Assembly (NCBI RefSeq): GCF_032586235.1
Contig: NZ_JAWHTD010000023.1
Coordinates: 1-61,826, forward strand
Source: Aestuariicoccus sp032586235
Lineage (GTDB): Bacteria; Pseudomonadota; Alphaproteobacteria; Rhodobacterales; Rhodobacteraceae
Direction of reading: 5' to 3'
Length of the DNA stretch: 61,826 bases
The number at the start of each line of letters is the position of its first letter. The first letter of the stretch is position 1. The notes beneath the pieces were generated by a model that searched no databases, was not told the origin of the DNA, and was given only the letters and a program-made list of their open reading frames with translations. A program made the position numbers and the translations under genes. Below, piece by piece: positions 43,347-52,418 of the stretch.

Positions 43347-43583
43347 TCAGTCGCCGCGCGCCAACCGGGCCGCGCGCCCGCCGCGCCGTTTGGTCAGAAG
43401 CCCCGCACGGTCCGGCAATTCGGCCATCACCGCGCGGCGGTCCTCGGGCGACATCTTGGACCAGCGGGTGATCTCGTCGATGCTGCGCAGGCAACCGGTG
43501 CAAAGCCGCGTTTCGGGATGGACCACGCAGATCTTGACGCAGGGGCTCTCGATCTCGTCGCGCTTCCAGATGTCGTCCTTCAT
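43347..43583 (-). CDS. DUF1289 domain-containing protein
   Basis: 78 aa. The Cys-rich DUF1289 motif is present: SPCVKICVVHPETRLCTGCL followed by RSIDEITRWSKMSPEDRR. Four Cys suggest metal binding, but function is unknown. The ATG at 43583 has GAGG at good distance. ATG 43595 would overlap the ruvX stop as ATGA and is a fair alternative. It is last in a ccmI-ruvX-DUF1289 run. Confidence 0.85.
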   Translation of the reverse strand: MKDDIWKRDEIESPCVKICVVHPETRLCTGCLRSIDEITRWSKMSPEDRRAVMAELPDRAGLLTKRRGGRAARLARGD

Positions 43584-43591
43584 GCCGTCCC

Positions 43592-44077
43592 TCATGCCGA
43601 CCGGTCCATATGCCGAATCCGGTCCAGCACACCCTGGAGGATATAGGACGCGGCGACGTGGTCGATGACCTCGGCGCGACGTTTTCGTGTCGTATCCGCC
43701 TCGAGCAGCGCGCGTTCGGCCGCCACGGTGGACAGACGCTCGTCCCAAAAGCCGATCGGCCCGTCCCAGAGCTGCGCGAAGTTGCGCGCGAAGGCGCGGG
43801 TGGACTGGCAGCGCGGGCCTTCCGATCCATCCATGTTGCGCGGCAGACCCAGAACAACGCCCGCGATGTTGCGCGCCTTGAAAATCTCCAGAAGCCGCGC
43901 AGCGTCCACACCGAATTTCTTGCGGCGCACGGTCTCCAGCGGGGTCGCCACGGTCAGAAACCCGTCCGACACCGCAACGCCGATGGTCTTGTCGCCCAGA
44001 TCGAGCCCGGCCAGCGCGCCGGGCCGGGGCAGGGCGGCGGCGAAATCGGCGATGTCGTCGTGGATCTTGGCTATCAT
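43592..44077 (-). CDS. ruvX: Putative Holliday junction resolvase / pre-16S rRNA nuclease YqgF
   Basis: 161 aa RNase H-like protein. Motifs are LAGLDLGDKTIGVAVSD (first catalytic Asp), VVLGLPRNMDGSEGPRCQ, FWDERLSTVAAERALLE and EVIDHVAASYILQGVLD (last acidic residue). YqgF is essential in many bacteria and matures the 5' end of 16S rRNA; RuvX is the older name. It starts 7 bp after ccmI. Confidence 0.92.
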   Translation of the reverse strand: MIAKIHDDIADFAAALPRPGALAGLDLGDKTIGVAVSDGFLTVATPLETVRRKKFGVDAARLLEIFKARNIAGVVLGLPRNMDGSEGPRCQSTRAFARNFAQLWDGPIGFWDERLSTVAAERALLEADTTRKRRAEVIDHVAASYILQGVLDRIRHMDRSA

Positions 44078-44084
44078 GCGCGGA

Positions 44085-45320
44085 TCATTCCGTGACCCCG
44101 GCCACACCGGCCTGCGCAGCACCCTGGCGCACGATGGCAAGCGCCTCTTGGTTGCCGGCAAAGACCTCTTGCGCATTGAGCCATATGGCGGCGGCGCGGT
44201 CCGTCTGGCCCAGCACGCCATAAGCGCCAATAAGCCGCGACCAATCCTCGGGCGGGCCGCCCTCGGTCGCCAGCCGGTCCGACAGACGCGCGACCATGCC
44301 CGAAATCATCTCTTGCCGTTCCTCGGCGGTCATGTCGCCCGCGGCCTCGATATCGGCGGCGCTGGGGCCGCGCCCGCCGATCGTGGGGATCCGGTAGTCG
44401 GACACCCCGGCGCGAAAGGCCATCTCCTCGATCTGCGCCTGCACCGGCGGCACCCAGGAATCGTCGGGCCCGCTCTCGCGCAGCAGACGGTCCCACATCC
44501 GAAAGGCCACATCGGGCCGCCCGGTCTGGGCCATCATCAATCCGGCGTAATAGCGCGCCACGCCGTTTTGCGGATCCATCTGCAAGGCGGCCTCGAGCGC
44601 ATCTTGCGCCTCGGGCGACACATAACCGCCCGCCGCCAGCACCATCATGTCGGCCAGATCGACGTAATCCTCGGCGCTCGCCGCACCGCCCTTGATCTCG
44701 ACGATCCGTTCCTGCGCCTTGCGCGCGGCGACGAAATCGCCAAGGGCCGCCTCTGACCGCGCCAGCAGCACATGGCCCTGCAGATCATCCGGCCGCTCGG
44801 CCACCGCGCCGCGCAGGCGCTGCACCAGATCGCGGTATTCCTCGGGCGCATCGACCGGGGCGGTGGGGGGGATCTGCGCCTCGGCAGCCTCTTGCGAGGG
44901 CCGGTTCTCGCGCGCGTCCTGCGCCGCCGCGATCCGGTCGGCCAGCGCCAGGTCGCCATAGCCCGGCGCGCCCAGCCGCGCATAAAGCCCATAGCCGCCG
45001 CCGATCAGCACCGCACCGATCAGTCCCGCCATCGCCAGCTTCAATGCGCGCGGCTGGCCGTCAGCGTCGCCTGCGTCCTGCGCAAGGACATCAGCGGCCA
45101 GAATGCGCCGCGACACCTCGGTGCGCAGCCGCTCGGCCTCGTCCCCGGCGATCACCCCGCGCGCGGCATCCCGGTCGATCTCCTCCAACTGGTCGCGATA
45201 GACCTGCAGATCGAAGGCCTGCGCCGGCCCGGTGTCGCGCCGCCCGCGCAGCAACGCCAGCACCAGCAGCGCCGCAACCGCCAGCGCCAGCGCACCGGTG
45301 ATGATCCAGAAGGGTGTCAT
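44085..45320 (-). CDS. ccmI: c-type cytochrome biogenesis protein CcmI
   Basis: 411 aa. The N-terminal membrane segment (MTPFWIITGALALAVAALLV) is followed by the CcmI motif FDLQVYRDQLEEIDRDAARG, a second membrane segment near residue 100, and a TPR-containing periplasmic part (ERPDDLQGHVLLARSEAALG, NGVARYYAGLMMAQTGRPDV). It holds apocytochrome c for haem attachment. GGCAGGAG precedes ATG 45320. No other ccm genes are nearby. Confidence 0.92.
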   Translation of the reverse strand: MTPFWIITGALALAVAALLVLALLRGRRDTGPAQAFDLQVYRDQLEEIDRDAARGVIAGDEAERLRTEVSRRILAADVLAQDAGDADGQPRALKLAMAGLIGAVLIGGGYGLYARLGAPGYGDLALADRIAAAQDARENRPSQEAAEAQIPPTAPVDAPEEYRDLVQRLRGAVAERPDDLQGHVLLARSEAALGDFVAARKAQERIVEIKGGAASAEDYVDLADMMVLAAGGYVSPEAQDALEAALQMDPQNGVARYYAGLMMAQTGRPDVAFRMWDRLLRESGPDDSWVPPVQAQIEEMAFRAGVSDYRIPTIGGRGPSAADIEAAGDMTAEERQEMISGMVARLSDRLATEGGPPEDWSRLIGAYGVLGQTDRAAAIWLNAQEVFAGNQEALAIVRQGAAQAGVAGVTE

Positions 45321-45488
45321 GGTGTCTCCTGCCCCGTATTCCGCCCCTGATGTATAGCTCCGCGCCGCCGGAAAAAACCCCAATGCGCACCATGTCGCAA
45401 CTGCGCCAATTTGTGACGGTTGTGATCGTGGCGGAATGCGTTCACCAGTACAGATAGGCATTAACCACCCAATCCGGATTCGACGCCC

Positions 45489-46733
45489 ATGAAACGCTAT
45501 TCCGTCTTTGCCGTCGCACGCGAGGCCGCCCGGTATCACACCGGGTGGGAACGCGCCTGGCGCAAGGCCGAACCCAAGAAGCGCTACGACGCAATCATCG
45601 TCGGCGCGGGCGGGCACGGCCTGGCCACCGCCTATTACCTCGGCAAGCGCTTCGGCATCCGCAACGTGGCGGTGCTGGAAAAGGGCTGGCTGGGCGGCGG
45701 CAACACCGGGCGCAACACCACGATCATCCGCTCGAACTATCTGCAGGATCCGTCGGCGGCGATCTACGAAAAATCCCGCGCGCTCTACGAGACGCTCAGC
45801 CAGGACCTGAATTACAACGTCATGTTCAGCCCCCGCGGCGTGATGATGCTGGCCCAGACCCAGCACGAGGTGCGCGGCTACCAGCGCACCGCCCATGCCA
45901 ACGCGCTGCAAGGGGTCAAGACCGAATTCATCGGCCCCAAGCGCGTGAAAGAGCTCTGCCCGATCATGAACATCGACGGGCCGCGCTATCCGGTGCTGGG
46001 CGCGCTCTGGCAGGACCGTGGCGGCACCGCGCGGCATGACGCCGTGGCCTGGGGCTATGCACGCGCCTGCTCGGACATGGGCATGGACATCATCCAGAAA
46101 TGCGAGGTCACCGCGATCCGCCGCGAGGGCGGCAAGGTCACCGGCGTGACGACCACGATGGGCGATATCGACTGCGACAAGCTGGGCATCGTCGTCGCGG
46201 GCCATTCCGGCGTTCTGGCCGAGATGGCGGGCTTCCGCCTGCCGCTGGAATCGGTGGCCTTGCAGGCGCTGGTCTCAGAGCCGATCAAGCCCTGCATGGA
46301 CGTGGTCGTGATGGCCAACACCGTGCACGGCTACATGAGCCAGTCCGACAAGGGCGAGATGGTGCTCGGCGGCGGCACCGACGGCTACAACAACTACACC
46401 CAGCGCGGCTCGTTCCACCATATCGAGGAAACGGTCAGGGCCCTGGTCGAAACCTTCCCGATGATCTCGCGGCTCAAGATGCTGCGGCAATGGGGCGGCA
46501 TCGTCGACGTCACCGGCGACCGCTCGCCGATCCTGTCGAAAACCCCGCTCGAGGGCTGCTTCATCAACTGCGGCTGGGGCACCGGCGGCTTCAAGGCGAT
46601 CCCGGGGTCGGGCTATGGCTTCGCCGAGCTGATGGCCAAGGGCCACTCACCGCTGACCGAGGAATTCTCCATGTGGCGCTTCCGCGAAGGCAAGTTCATC
46701 GACGAGTCGGTCGCGGCGGGGGTGGCGCATTGA
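45489..46733 (+). CDS. soxB: Sarcosine oxidase subunit beta
   Basis: 414 aa, the flavin subunit of heterotetrameric sarcosine oxidase. The FAD-binding Rossmann motif is DAIIVGAGGHGLATAYYLGK near residue 35. GGTARHDAVAWGYA near residue 178-192 contains the His that carries covalent FMN in known enzymes. SoxBDAG oxidises sarcosine to glycine and passes formaldehyde to tetrahydrofolate. It is divergent from ccmI with 168 bp between. Its stop overlaps, by 1 bp, an unexpected small gene rather than soxD. Confidence 0.95.
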   Translation: MKRYSVFAVAREAARYHTGWERAWRKAEPKKRYDAIIVGAGGHGLATAYYLGKRFGIRNVAVLEKGWLGGGNTGRNTTIIRSNYLQDPSAAIYEKSRALYETLSQDLNYNVMFSPRGVMMLAQTQHEVRGYQRTAHANALQGVKTEFIGPKRVKELCPIMNIDGPRYPVLGALWQDRGGTARHDAVAWGYARACSDMGMDIIQKCEVTAIRREGGKVTGVTTTMGDIDCDKLGIVVAGHSGVLAEMAGFRLPLESVALQALVSEPIKPCMDVVVMANTVHGYMSQSDKGEMVLGGGTDGYNNYTQRGSFHHIEETVRALVETFPMISRLKMLRQWGGIVDVTGDRSPILSKTPLEGCFINCGWGTGGFKAIPGSGYGFAELMAKGHSPLTEEFSMWRFREGKFIDESVAAGVAH

Positions 46734-47071
46734 TGACGCAAAGTCGAAAAAATCTGTCGTTGGTAATGTACAAAAGCCTGTCGAGAATAGCTTTGACAGC
46801 GTGGCTGTTCGGAAGCCTCTACTGCCTGACTTATCGAGACTTCGACTTGTTTTCTGCTTTCGGGGCGGTTGGCACTCTCGGAGGCGCGCTTTTACTCAGC
46901 GAGGCGGGCTTTGTTCTAGACTTTGGATTTATTGAGGAACCTCCTTACAAAGAACAATTCCTTGTGTTGGTCCAATCCAAAGAATTTTGGGCCATGCTGA
47001 TTACCGCGACCGCGACTGTCCAGTGGGGCTTTGCGAGTTTTATTCCGAGCGAAGGATGCCTTACATGCTGA
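46733..47071 (+). CDS. Small membrane protein of unknown function inserted in the sox operon
   Basis: 112 aa, not recognised. Three hydrophobic segments are visible: ALTAWLFGSLYCLTY, FSAFGAVGTLGGALLLSEAG and FWAMLITATATVQWGFASF. The gene is clearly less G+C-rich than its neighbours and uses AGA, ATA, TTA, CTA and GTA codons that they avoid. Its ATG overlaps the soxB stop (TGATG) and its end overlaps the soxD start by 7 bp, so it sits cleanly inside the operon. Transfer into the operon is the simplest reading. It may be a transporter accessory or a selfish insertion. Confidence 0.75.
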   Translation: MTQSRKNLSLVMYKSLSRIALTAWLFGSLYCLTYRDFDLFSAFGAVGTLGGALLLSEAGFVLDFGFIEEPPYKEQFLVLVQSKEFWAMLITATATVQWGFASFIPSEGCLTC

Positions 47072-47394
47072 TCCTTGAATGCCCCTATTGCGGCGTCCAC
47101 GCCGAGGAAACCGAGCTTCACGCCGGCGGCGAGGCGCATCTGACCCGCCACGGCCCCGGCTCGGACGACGATGCGTTCGAGGGCTACCTCTTCATGCGCG
47201 AAAACCCTCGCGGCGTGCATTTCGAACGATGGCGGCACGTCAACGGCTGCGGCAAGTGGTTTCACGCCGCCCGCTGCACCGCCTCGCTAGAGGTCTTCGG
47301 CACCTACATCGCCCAGACCACCGAACCGCCCGCCGACCTCATGGCGAAAATCACCGAAAAGCGCCCGGGCTGGACCTGGAGAGATCTGAAATGA
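47065..47394 (+). CDS. soxD: Sarcosine oxidase subunit delta
   Basis: 109 aa. The zinc-binding pattern of the delta subunit is present: LECPYCGVHAEETELHAGGE with later RHVNGCGKWFHAARCT, and the C-terminal PGWTWRDLK region. I chose ATG 47065 (MLILECPYCG) with GAAGG 9 nt upstream. It is needed for assembly of the complex. Confidence 0.95.
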   Translation: MLILECPYCGVHAEETELHAGGEAHLTRHGPGSDDDAFEGYLFMRENPRGVHFERWRHVNGCGKWFHAARCTASLEVFGTYIAQTTEPPADLMAKITEKRPGWTWRDLK

Positions 47395-47423
47395 TCCTTC
47401 TTCTTGGCAAAAATACTCCCGCA

Positions 47424-47441
47424 GGAGGCTCCGTCGCCTCC
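47424..47441 (+). promoter_or_regulatory. Small hairpin between soxD and soxA
   Basis: GGAGGC-TCCGTC-GCCTCC in the 68-bp gap, just after CTTGGCAAAAATACTCC, a string I recall as common between genes of Rhodobacteraceae. No T-run follows. It may tune soxA relative to soxBD; tentative. Confidence 0.35.
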
Positions 47442-47462
47442 GCTATCGCAAAGGCCTGACAC

Positions 47463-50400
47463 ATGAGCACGCGTCTTGCCACAGGCGGCCGTCTGACCGA
47501 CCGCAGCCAGCAGATCAAGTTTACCTTCAACGGCAAATGGCTGCGGGGCCTGAAGGGCGACACGCTCGCCTCGGCGCTCTTGGCCAACGACCAGATGCTG
47601 GTGGGCCGCAGCTTCAAATATCACCGTCCGCGCGGCATCGTGGCCTCGGGCGCCGAAGAGCCCAACGCGCTGGTGAACCTCGGTAAGGGCGCGCGGTTCG
47701 AACCGAACCAGCGCGCCACCACGACCGAGCTTTTCGACGGGCTCGCGGCCGCGTCGCAGAACCACTGGCCCAGCCTCGAATACGACGTGGGCGCGGTCAA
47801 CAACGCGCTGTCGCGCTTCCTGCCTGCGGGCTTTTACTACAAGATGTTCATGCATCCGCGCCCGCTCTGGAAGCACGTCTACGAGCCTTTCATCCGCCAG
47901 TCCGCCGGTCTGGGCAAGGCGCCCGACGCAGAAACCCGGGACGCCGATCGCTACGAGCATTTCTACGCTTTCGTCGATCTGCTGATCGTCGGCGGCGGCG
48001 TCGCGGGGCTGCAGGCCGCGCTCACGGCGGGGGCCGCCGGAGCGAAGGTCCTGCTGATCGAGCAGGACGCCCATTGGGGCGGCCGCGCGCCGGTCGACGG
48101 CGGCGAAATCGACGGCGTGACGCCCGAAGACTGGGTCAAGAAGGCGCTGGAAGCCCTTGAGAAGATGGGTAATGTCCGGCTTCGCACCCGCACGATGGGG
48201 GCGGGTGTCTATGACCACGGCTACGTTCTGGGATACGAACGCCTGACCGACCATGCCCCCGATCAGGGCGGCCCCCGGCACCGGCTCTGGCGCATCCGCG
48301 CACGGCAGATAATCACCGCAACGGGGGCCATCGAACGCCCGCTCAGCTTTGCCGGCAACGACATTCCCGGCGTCATGCTGGCCAGCGCCGTGCGCGACTA
48401 CGTGGTGAATTACGGCGTCTCCCCGGGCGACCGCACCGTGGTCGTGACCAACAACGACGACGCCTACCGCACCGCCCTGACACTGAAGAAAGCCGGTCTC
48501 GAGGTGCCCGCTATCATCGATGCCCGCACCAGCGGCGGCGGCGCGCTGATGGAAGAGGCAAAGGCGCTCGGCATCCGGGTCGAGACGGGTCGCGGCATCG
48601 CCAACGTCCGCGGGCTCAAACGCGTGATCAGCGTGCAGATCTGCGCACAGGCCGGCGAAGGCGCGGTGCTGGACGAGATCCATTGCGACGCGGTCGCCAT
48701 GTCCGGCGGCTGGTCGCCGGTGGTGCACCTCTGGTCCCATTGCGGCGGCAAGCTGACCTGGGACGCGCAGAACGCCTTCTTCCGCCCGGACGCCAGCCGC
48801 GCGCCCACCGGTCACGACGGCGCGCCTTTCGTCGCGGCAGCAGGCAGCGCCAACGGTCACATGCACCTCAACACCAGCCTGCAAGACGCTAATACCATTG
48901 CGAAATCCACGCTGGCCGCTCTGGGCCTCGCGCCGAAGACGGAAGCTGCGCCGCAGGCGGCAGCGCCGGATGAGGCGCCGCTCGAGCCGGTCTGGCTGAT
49001 GCCCCAGGGCGCGGCGCGCAAACTGCGCGCCAAGGCCTGGCTCGACTATCAGAACGACGTCAAGGTGACCGACGTGCAGCTCGCCGCGCAAGAGGGGTTC
49101 GAAAGCGTCGAACACACCAAGCGCTATACCACGCTGGGCATGGCCACGGATCAGGGGAAGCTGAGTAATATCAACGGCCTCGCCACGCTTTCTCATGCAT
49201 TGGGCGAAGACATTCCCCAGGTCGGCACCACCACCTTCCGCCCGCCCTACACGCCCATTTCCATGGGCGCCATCGCGGGCGAGGCGCGGGGCGACATCTT
49301 CCAGCCCATCCGCAAGACCCCGATGCACGACTGGCACGCGGCAAACGGCGCCGATTGGGAGCCGGTGGGCCACTGGCGCCGGCCCTATTGCTTCCAGCGC
49401 GATGGCGAATCCATCGAAGGCGCGGTTCACCGCGAGGTCCGCGCGACCCGCGATAGCCTCGGGCTCCTGGACGCCTCGACGCTGGGAAAGATCCTGGTGA
49501 AGGGCCCGGACGCGGCAAAGTTCCTCGACATGCTCTACACCAACATGATGAGCAGCCTGAAACCGGGCAAATGCCGCTATGGGCTGATGTGCAGCGAAAA
49601 CGGCTTTCTGACCGACGATGGCGTGGTGGCGCGGATCGACGACGAAACGTTCCTTTGCCACACCACCACCGGCGGCGCTGACCGCATCCATGCCCATATG
49701 GAGGAATGGCTGCAGACCGAATGGTGGGACTGGAAGGTCTACACCGCCAACCTGACCGAGCAATTCGCGCAGATCGCCGTGGTCGGCCCCAACGCCCGCA
49801 AGCTTCTGGAAAAGCTGGGCGGCATGGACGTGTCGGCCGAGGCGCTGCCCTTCATGGGCTGGGCGGACGGTACGCTGGGCGGGTTCCCTTGCCGGGTCTA
49901 CCGGATCTCGTTCTCGGGCGAGCTCAGCTATGAAATCGCCGTGCCCGCCAACACCGGCCGTGCCTTCTGGGACCGGCTGCTGGCCGACGGGGCCGAGTGG
50001 GGCGCGACCCCCTACGGCACCGAGGCGCTGCATATCATGCGGGCCGAGAAGGGCTTTATCATGATCGGCGACGAGACCGACGGCACGATCATTCCGCAGG
50101 ATCTGGGCCTTGACTGGGCGATCTCGAAGAAGAAAGAGGATTACCTGGGCAAACGCGCGCAGCAGCGCAGCCACATGACCGATCCCGCCCGCTGGAAGTT
50201 GGTGGGGCTCGAGACGACCGATGGTTCGGTCCTGCCCGACGGCGCTTATGCGGTGGCCGAAGGCCACAACGCCAACGGCCAGCTCAACACCCAAGGCCGC
50301 GTCACCTCGACCTATTTCTCGCCGACCCTGGGCAAGGGCATCGCCATGGGGCTGGTGCTGAACGGCCCCGACCGCATGGGCGAGGTGATCGAGTTCGCCA

Positions 50401-50480
50401 GGACCGACGGCGGGCGCGTCAAGGCCAAGATCGTCAGCCCCGTCTTTTTCGACCCCAACGGAGACAAGCAAAATGTCTGA
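47463..50480 (+). CDS. soxA: Sarcosine oxidase subunit alpha
   Basis: 1005 aa, normal length. In order: an N-terminal 2Fe-2S-like fold (FTFNGKWLRGLKGDTLASAL), an NAD-binding domain (LLIVGGGVAGLQAALTAGAA near residue 172), a middle pyridine-nucleotide oxidoreductase part (ATGAIERPLSFAGNDIPGVM), and a C-terminal aminomethyltransferase-like folate domain from about residue 610 (HREVRATRDSLGLLDASTLG, SGELSYEIAVPANTGRAFWD). It overlaps soxG by 8 bp. Confidence 0.96.
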   Translation: MSTRLATGGRLTDRSQQIKFTFNGKWLRGLKGDTLASALLANDQMLVGRSFKYHRPRGIVASGAEEPNALVNLGKGARFEPNQRATTTELFDGLAAASQNHWPSLEYDVGAVNNALSRFLPAGFYYKMFMHPRPLWKHVYEPFIRQSAGLGKAPDAETRDADRYEHFYAFVDLLIVGGGVAGLQAALTAGAAGAKVLLIEQDAHWGGRAPVDGGEIDGVTPEDWVKKALEALEKMGNVRLRTRTMGAGVYDHGYVLGYERLTDHAPDQGGPRHRLWRIRARQIITATGAIERPLSFAGNDIPGVMLASAVRDYVVNYGVSPGDRTVVVTNNDDAYRTALTLKKAGLEVPAIIDARTSGGGALMEEAKALGIRVETGRGIANVRGLKRVISVQICAQAGEGAVLDEIHCDAVAMSGGWSPVVHLWSHCGGKLTWDAQNAFFRPDASRAPTGHDGAPFVAAAGSANGHMHLNTSLQDANTIAKSTLAALGLAPKTEAAPQAAAPDEAPLEPVWLMPQGAARKLRAKAWLDYQNDVKVTDVQLAAQEGFESVEHTKRYTTLGMATDQGKLSNINGLATLSHALGEDIPQVGTTTFRPPYTPISMGAIAGEARGDIFQPIRKTPMHDWHAANGADWEPVGHWRRPYCFQRDGESIEGAVHREVRATRDSLGLLDASTLGKILVKGPDAAKFLDMLYTNMMSSLKPGKCRYGLMCSENGFLTDDGVVARIDDETFLCHTTTGGADRIHAHMEEWLQTEWWDWKVYTANLTEQFAQIAVVGPNARKLLEKLGGMDVSAEALPFMGWADGTLGGFPCRVYRISFSGELSYEIAVPANTGRAFWDRLLADGAEWGATPYGTEALHIMRAEKGFIMIGDETDGTIIPQDLGLDWAISKKKEDYLGKRAQQRSHMTDPARWKLVGLETTDGSVLPDGAYAVAEGHNANGQLNTQGRVTSTYFSPTLGKGIAMGLVLNGPDRMGEVIEFARTDGGRVKAKIVSPVFFDPNGDKQNV

Positions 50481-51039
50481 GGCGACAAGCGTTCTGAACA
50501 AGGCGCGTTTCGACGGGCTGGTCACGGTCGAAGAGGCGGGCCTGCAAGGCATGATCACCCTGCGCGGCGATCTGTCGTCGTCCGCGCTTGCCGGGGCGGT
50601 CAAGGCCGCCACGGGCTGCGCGCTGCCCGACCGGCGGCGCATCGTGCACGGGGCCGAAGGCGCTGTCGGCTGGATGTCGCCGGACGAGCTGCTGTTGCTC
50701 TGCCCTTACGGCGAGGCGGCCGCAAAGGCGGCGGCGCTGGCGGACGCACTCTCGGGCGAGCACGCGCTGGCGGTCAACGTTTCGGACGCGCGGGCGTTCT
50801 TCCGCCTTTCGGGCGGCGCGGTGCGCGAGGTCATCGCCAAGCTTGCGCCGGTCGACATGGCGCCGGGCGTCTTCGCGGTGGGTGAGCTGCGCCGCTCGCG
50901 GCTGGCGCAGGTGGCCGGGGCCTTCTGGCTGACCGACGAGACGACCGCCCAGCTGGTCTGCTTCCGCTCGGTGGCGGGATATGTGAACGATCTGCTCTGC
51001 ACCGCCGCCGATCCCAAGGCCCGCGTCGGCTTTTTCTAG
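50473..51039 (+). CDS. soxG: Sarcosine oxidase subunit gamma
   Basis: 188 aa with the gamma-subunit pattern: MITLRGDLSSSALAGAVKAA, GWMSPDELLLLCPYGEA, and the late SDARAFFRLSGGAVREVIAK. It completes the soxB-D-A-G set. No folate-handling gene follows in the window. Confidence 0.93.
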   Translation: MSEATSVLNKARFDGLVTVEEAGLQGMITLRGDLSSSALAGAVKAATGCALPDRRRIVHGAEGAVGWMSPDELLLLCPYGEAAAKAAALADALSGEHALAVNVSDARAFFRLSGGAVREVIAKLAPVDMAPGVFAVGELRRSRLAQVAGAFWLTDETTAQLVCFRSVAGYVNDLLCTAADPKARVGFF

Positions 51040-51143
51040 GTCCCGCATCCGGGCCCCGCATCCAGGACCTGCATCGCCGGTTCCTGTTGCGGAATTCGCC
51101 GCGCCGCCGCATCTTGGGCGTCGATCACGCCCGGGAGGTAGCA

Positions 51144-51551
51144 GTGCGGCATATCATCTGTCTTCTGATCGCACTCGCGGCCGCTGGCGACGCCCGCGCG
51201 GCGACGATCTATGAATGTCTGCTGACCCCCAGCGCCGAAAACCGCTGGCTGGCGGATTTCGTATTCATCGGCCACGACGCGGCGGCGGATCGGGTGGTGG
51301 TGTCGGATATCCTCATCCTGTCGTTCAACGACCGCGCCCCTGTCGAGGGGCGCATCGTGACCGACAACGCCCGGCGCATCACATTCGCATGGGAGCTTTT
51401 CGTGCGTGGGGCGGGGGGGCAATCGGCCCGGATGAGCTATCGTCTGACCTATCAGCGCGGCGATGGCAGCGCCATGGCGACCGCCCGCCCGCTGGGGTAC
51501 GACAGGCTCTTTCAGGCCGCTGGCCAGTGCGAGGTGAAACAGCGGAATTGA
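51144..51551 (+). CDS. Hypothetical exported protein
   Basis: 135 aa, not recognised. I chose GTG 51144 because GGGAGG lies 6 nt upstream and it gives a signal peptide (HIICLLIALAAAGDARA, cleavage before ATIYEC). The mature part has two Cys (near the start in YECLL and at the end in GQCEV), possibly a disulfide, and beta-rich sequence (DRVVVSDILILSFNDRAPVE). It sits between soxG and sodB on the same strand. Confidence 0.72.
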   Translation: MRHIICLLIALAAAGDARAATIYECLLTPSAENRWLADFVFIGHDAAADRVVVSDILILSFNDRAPVEGRIVTDNARRITFAWELFVRGAGGQSARMSYRLTYQRGDGSAMATARPLGYDRLFQAAGQCEVKQRN

Positions 51552-51639
51552 CCCGCCCCGCACCGACCAAGCCTTGACGCGGGGCCGCCGAACGCTCAGT
51601 TAGTGCCCAGACACTCATTTCACAACGAGGGGGCCTGAC

Positions 51640-52248
51640 ATGGCATTCGAACTTCCCGATCTTCCCTACGCACACGACGCGCTTGCCTCCAAGGGCATGT
51701 CGAAGGAAACGCTGGAGTATCACCACGACATCCACCACAAGGCCTATGCCGACAACGGCGCCAAGCTGGTCGCGGGCACCGAGTGGGAGGGCAAGCCGCT
51801 CGAAGAGATCGTCAAGGGCACCTACCAGGCCGGCGCCGTGGCGCAGTCGGGCATCTTCAACAACGCCTCGCAGCTGTGGAACCACAACCAGTTCTGGGAA
51901 ATGATGGGCCCCGACGCCAGCACCATGCCGGGCGAGCTGGAAAGCCGTCTTGTCGACGCCTTCGGCAGCGTCGAGAAGTTCAAGGAAGACTTCTCGGCCG
52001 CGGGCGCCGGGCAGTTCGGCTCGGGCTGGGCCTGGCTGGTGGTCGACACCGACGGCACGCTGAAGGTGACCAAGACCGAAAACGGCGTGAACCCGCTGTG
52101 CTTCAACCAGACCGCGCTCTTGGGCTGCGACGTGTGGGAGCATTCCTACTACATCGACTTCCGCAACAAGCGGCCGGCCTACCTGGCCAACTTCCTGGAC
52201 AACCTGGTGAACTGGGAAAACGTGGCCGAGCGTCTTTCCAACGCCTGA
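51640..52248 (+). CDS. sodB: Superoxide dismutase [Fe]
   Basis: 202 aa, cytoplasmic. Metal ligands are His28 (EYHH), His82 (WNHNQFW), Asp164 and His168 (DVWEHSYY). Gln78 in FNNASQLWNH is the position typical of the iron enzymes. It has its own upstream region and a strong terminator after it, so it is probably monocistronic. Confidence 0.96.
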   Translation: MAFELPDLPYAHDALASKGMSKETLEYHHDIHHKAYADNGAKLVAGTEWEGKPLEEIVKGTYQAGAVAQSGIFNNASQLWNHNQFWEMMGPDASTMPGELESRLVDAFGSVEKFKEDFSAAGAGQFGSGWAWLVVDTDGTLKVTKTENGVNPLCFNQTALLGCDVWEHSYYIDFRNKRPAYLANFLDNLVNWENVAERLSNA

Positions 52249-52269
52249 TCCTGATCAATGCACGATGGG

Positions 52270-52300
52270 GCGCCCCGGATGATGCTGTCATCCGGGGCGC
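52270..52300 (+). terminator. Rho-independent terminator of sodB
   Basis: Perfect 13-bp stem GCGCCCCGGATGA / TCATCCGGGGCGC with a TGCTG loop, followed by TTTGCGTTT, 21 bp after the sodB stop. Confidence 0.85.
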
Positions 52301-52418
52301 TTTGCGTTTGCGGGTCGGATTCGGCGGCGCGTGCGGTTCCCCAAGAGCGTCAATCGGGCCGCCGGGTGCCTATGCATCCGGGGCCCGTTGGCGGGAACGA
52401 CACGCAGGAGGGAAAAGG

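Noticed and set aside
47304..50642. Open frame of 1112 codons on the minus strand opposite soxA
   Set aside because: It is the mirror of soxA, an unmistakable 1005-aa protein; the antisense translation is low-complexity His/Arg/Gly-rich sequence.
45489..51039. Sulfur-oxidation (thiosulfate) sox genes
   Set aside because: The protein sequences are the four subunits of sarcosine oxidase; only the gene symbols coincide.
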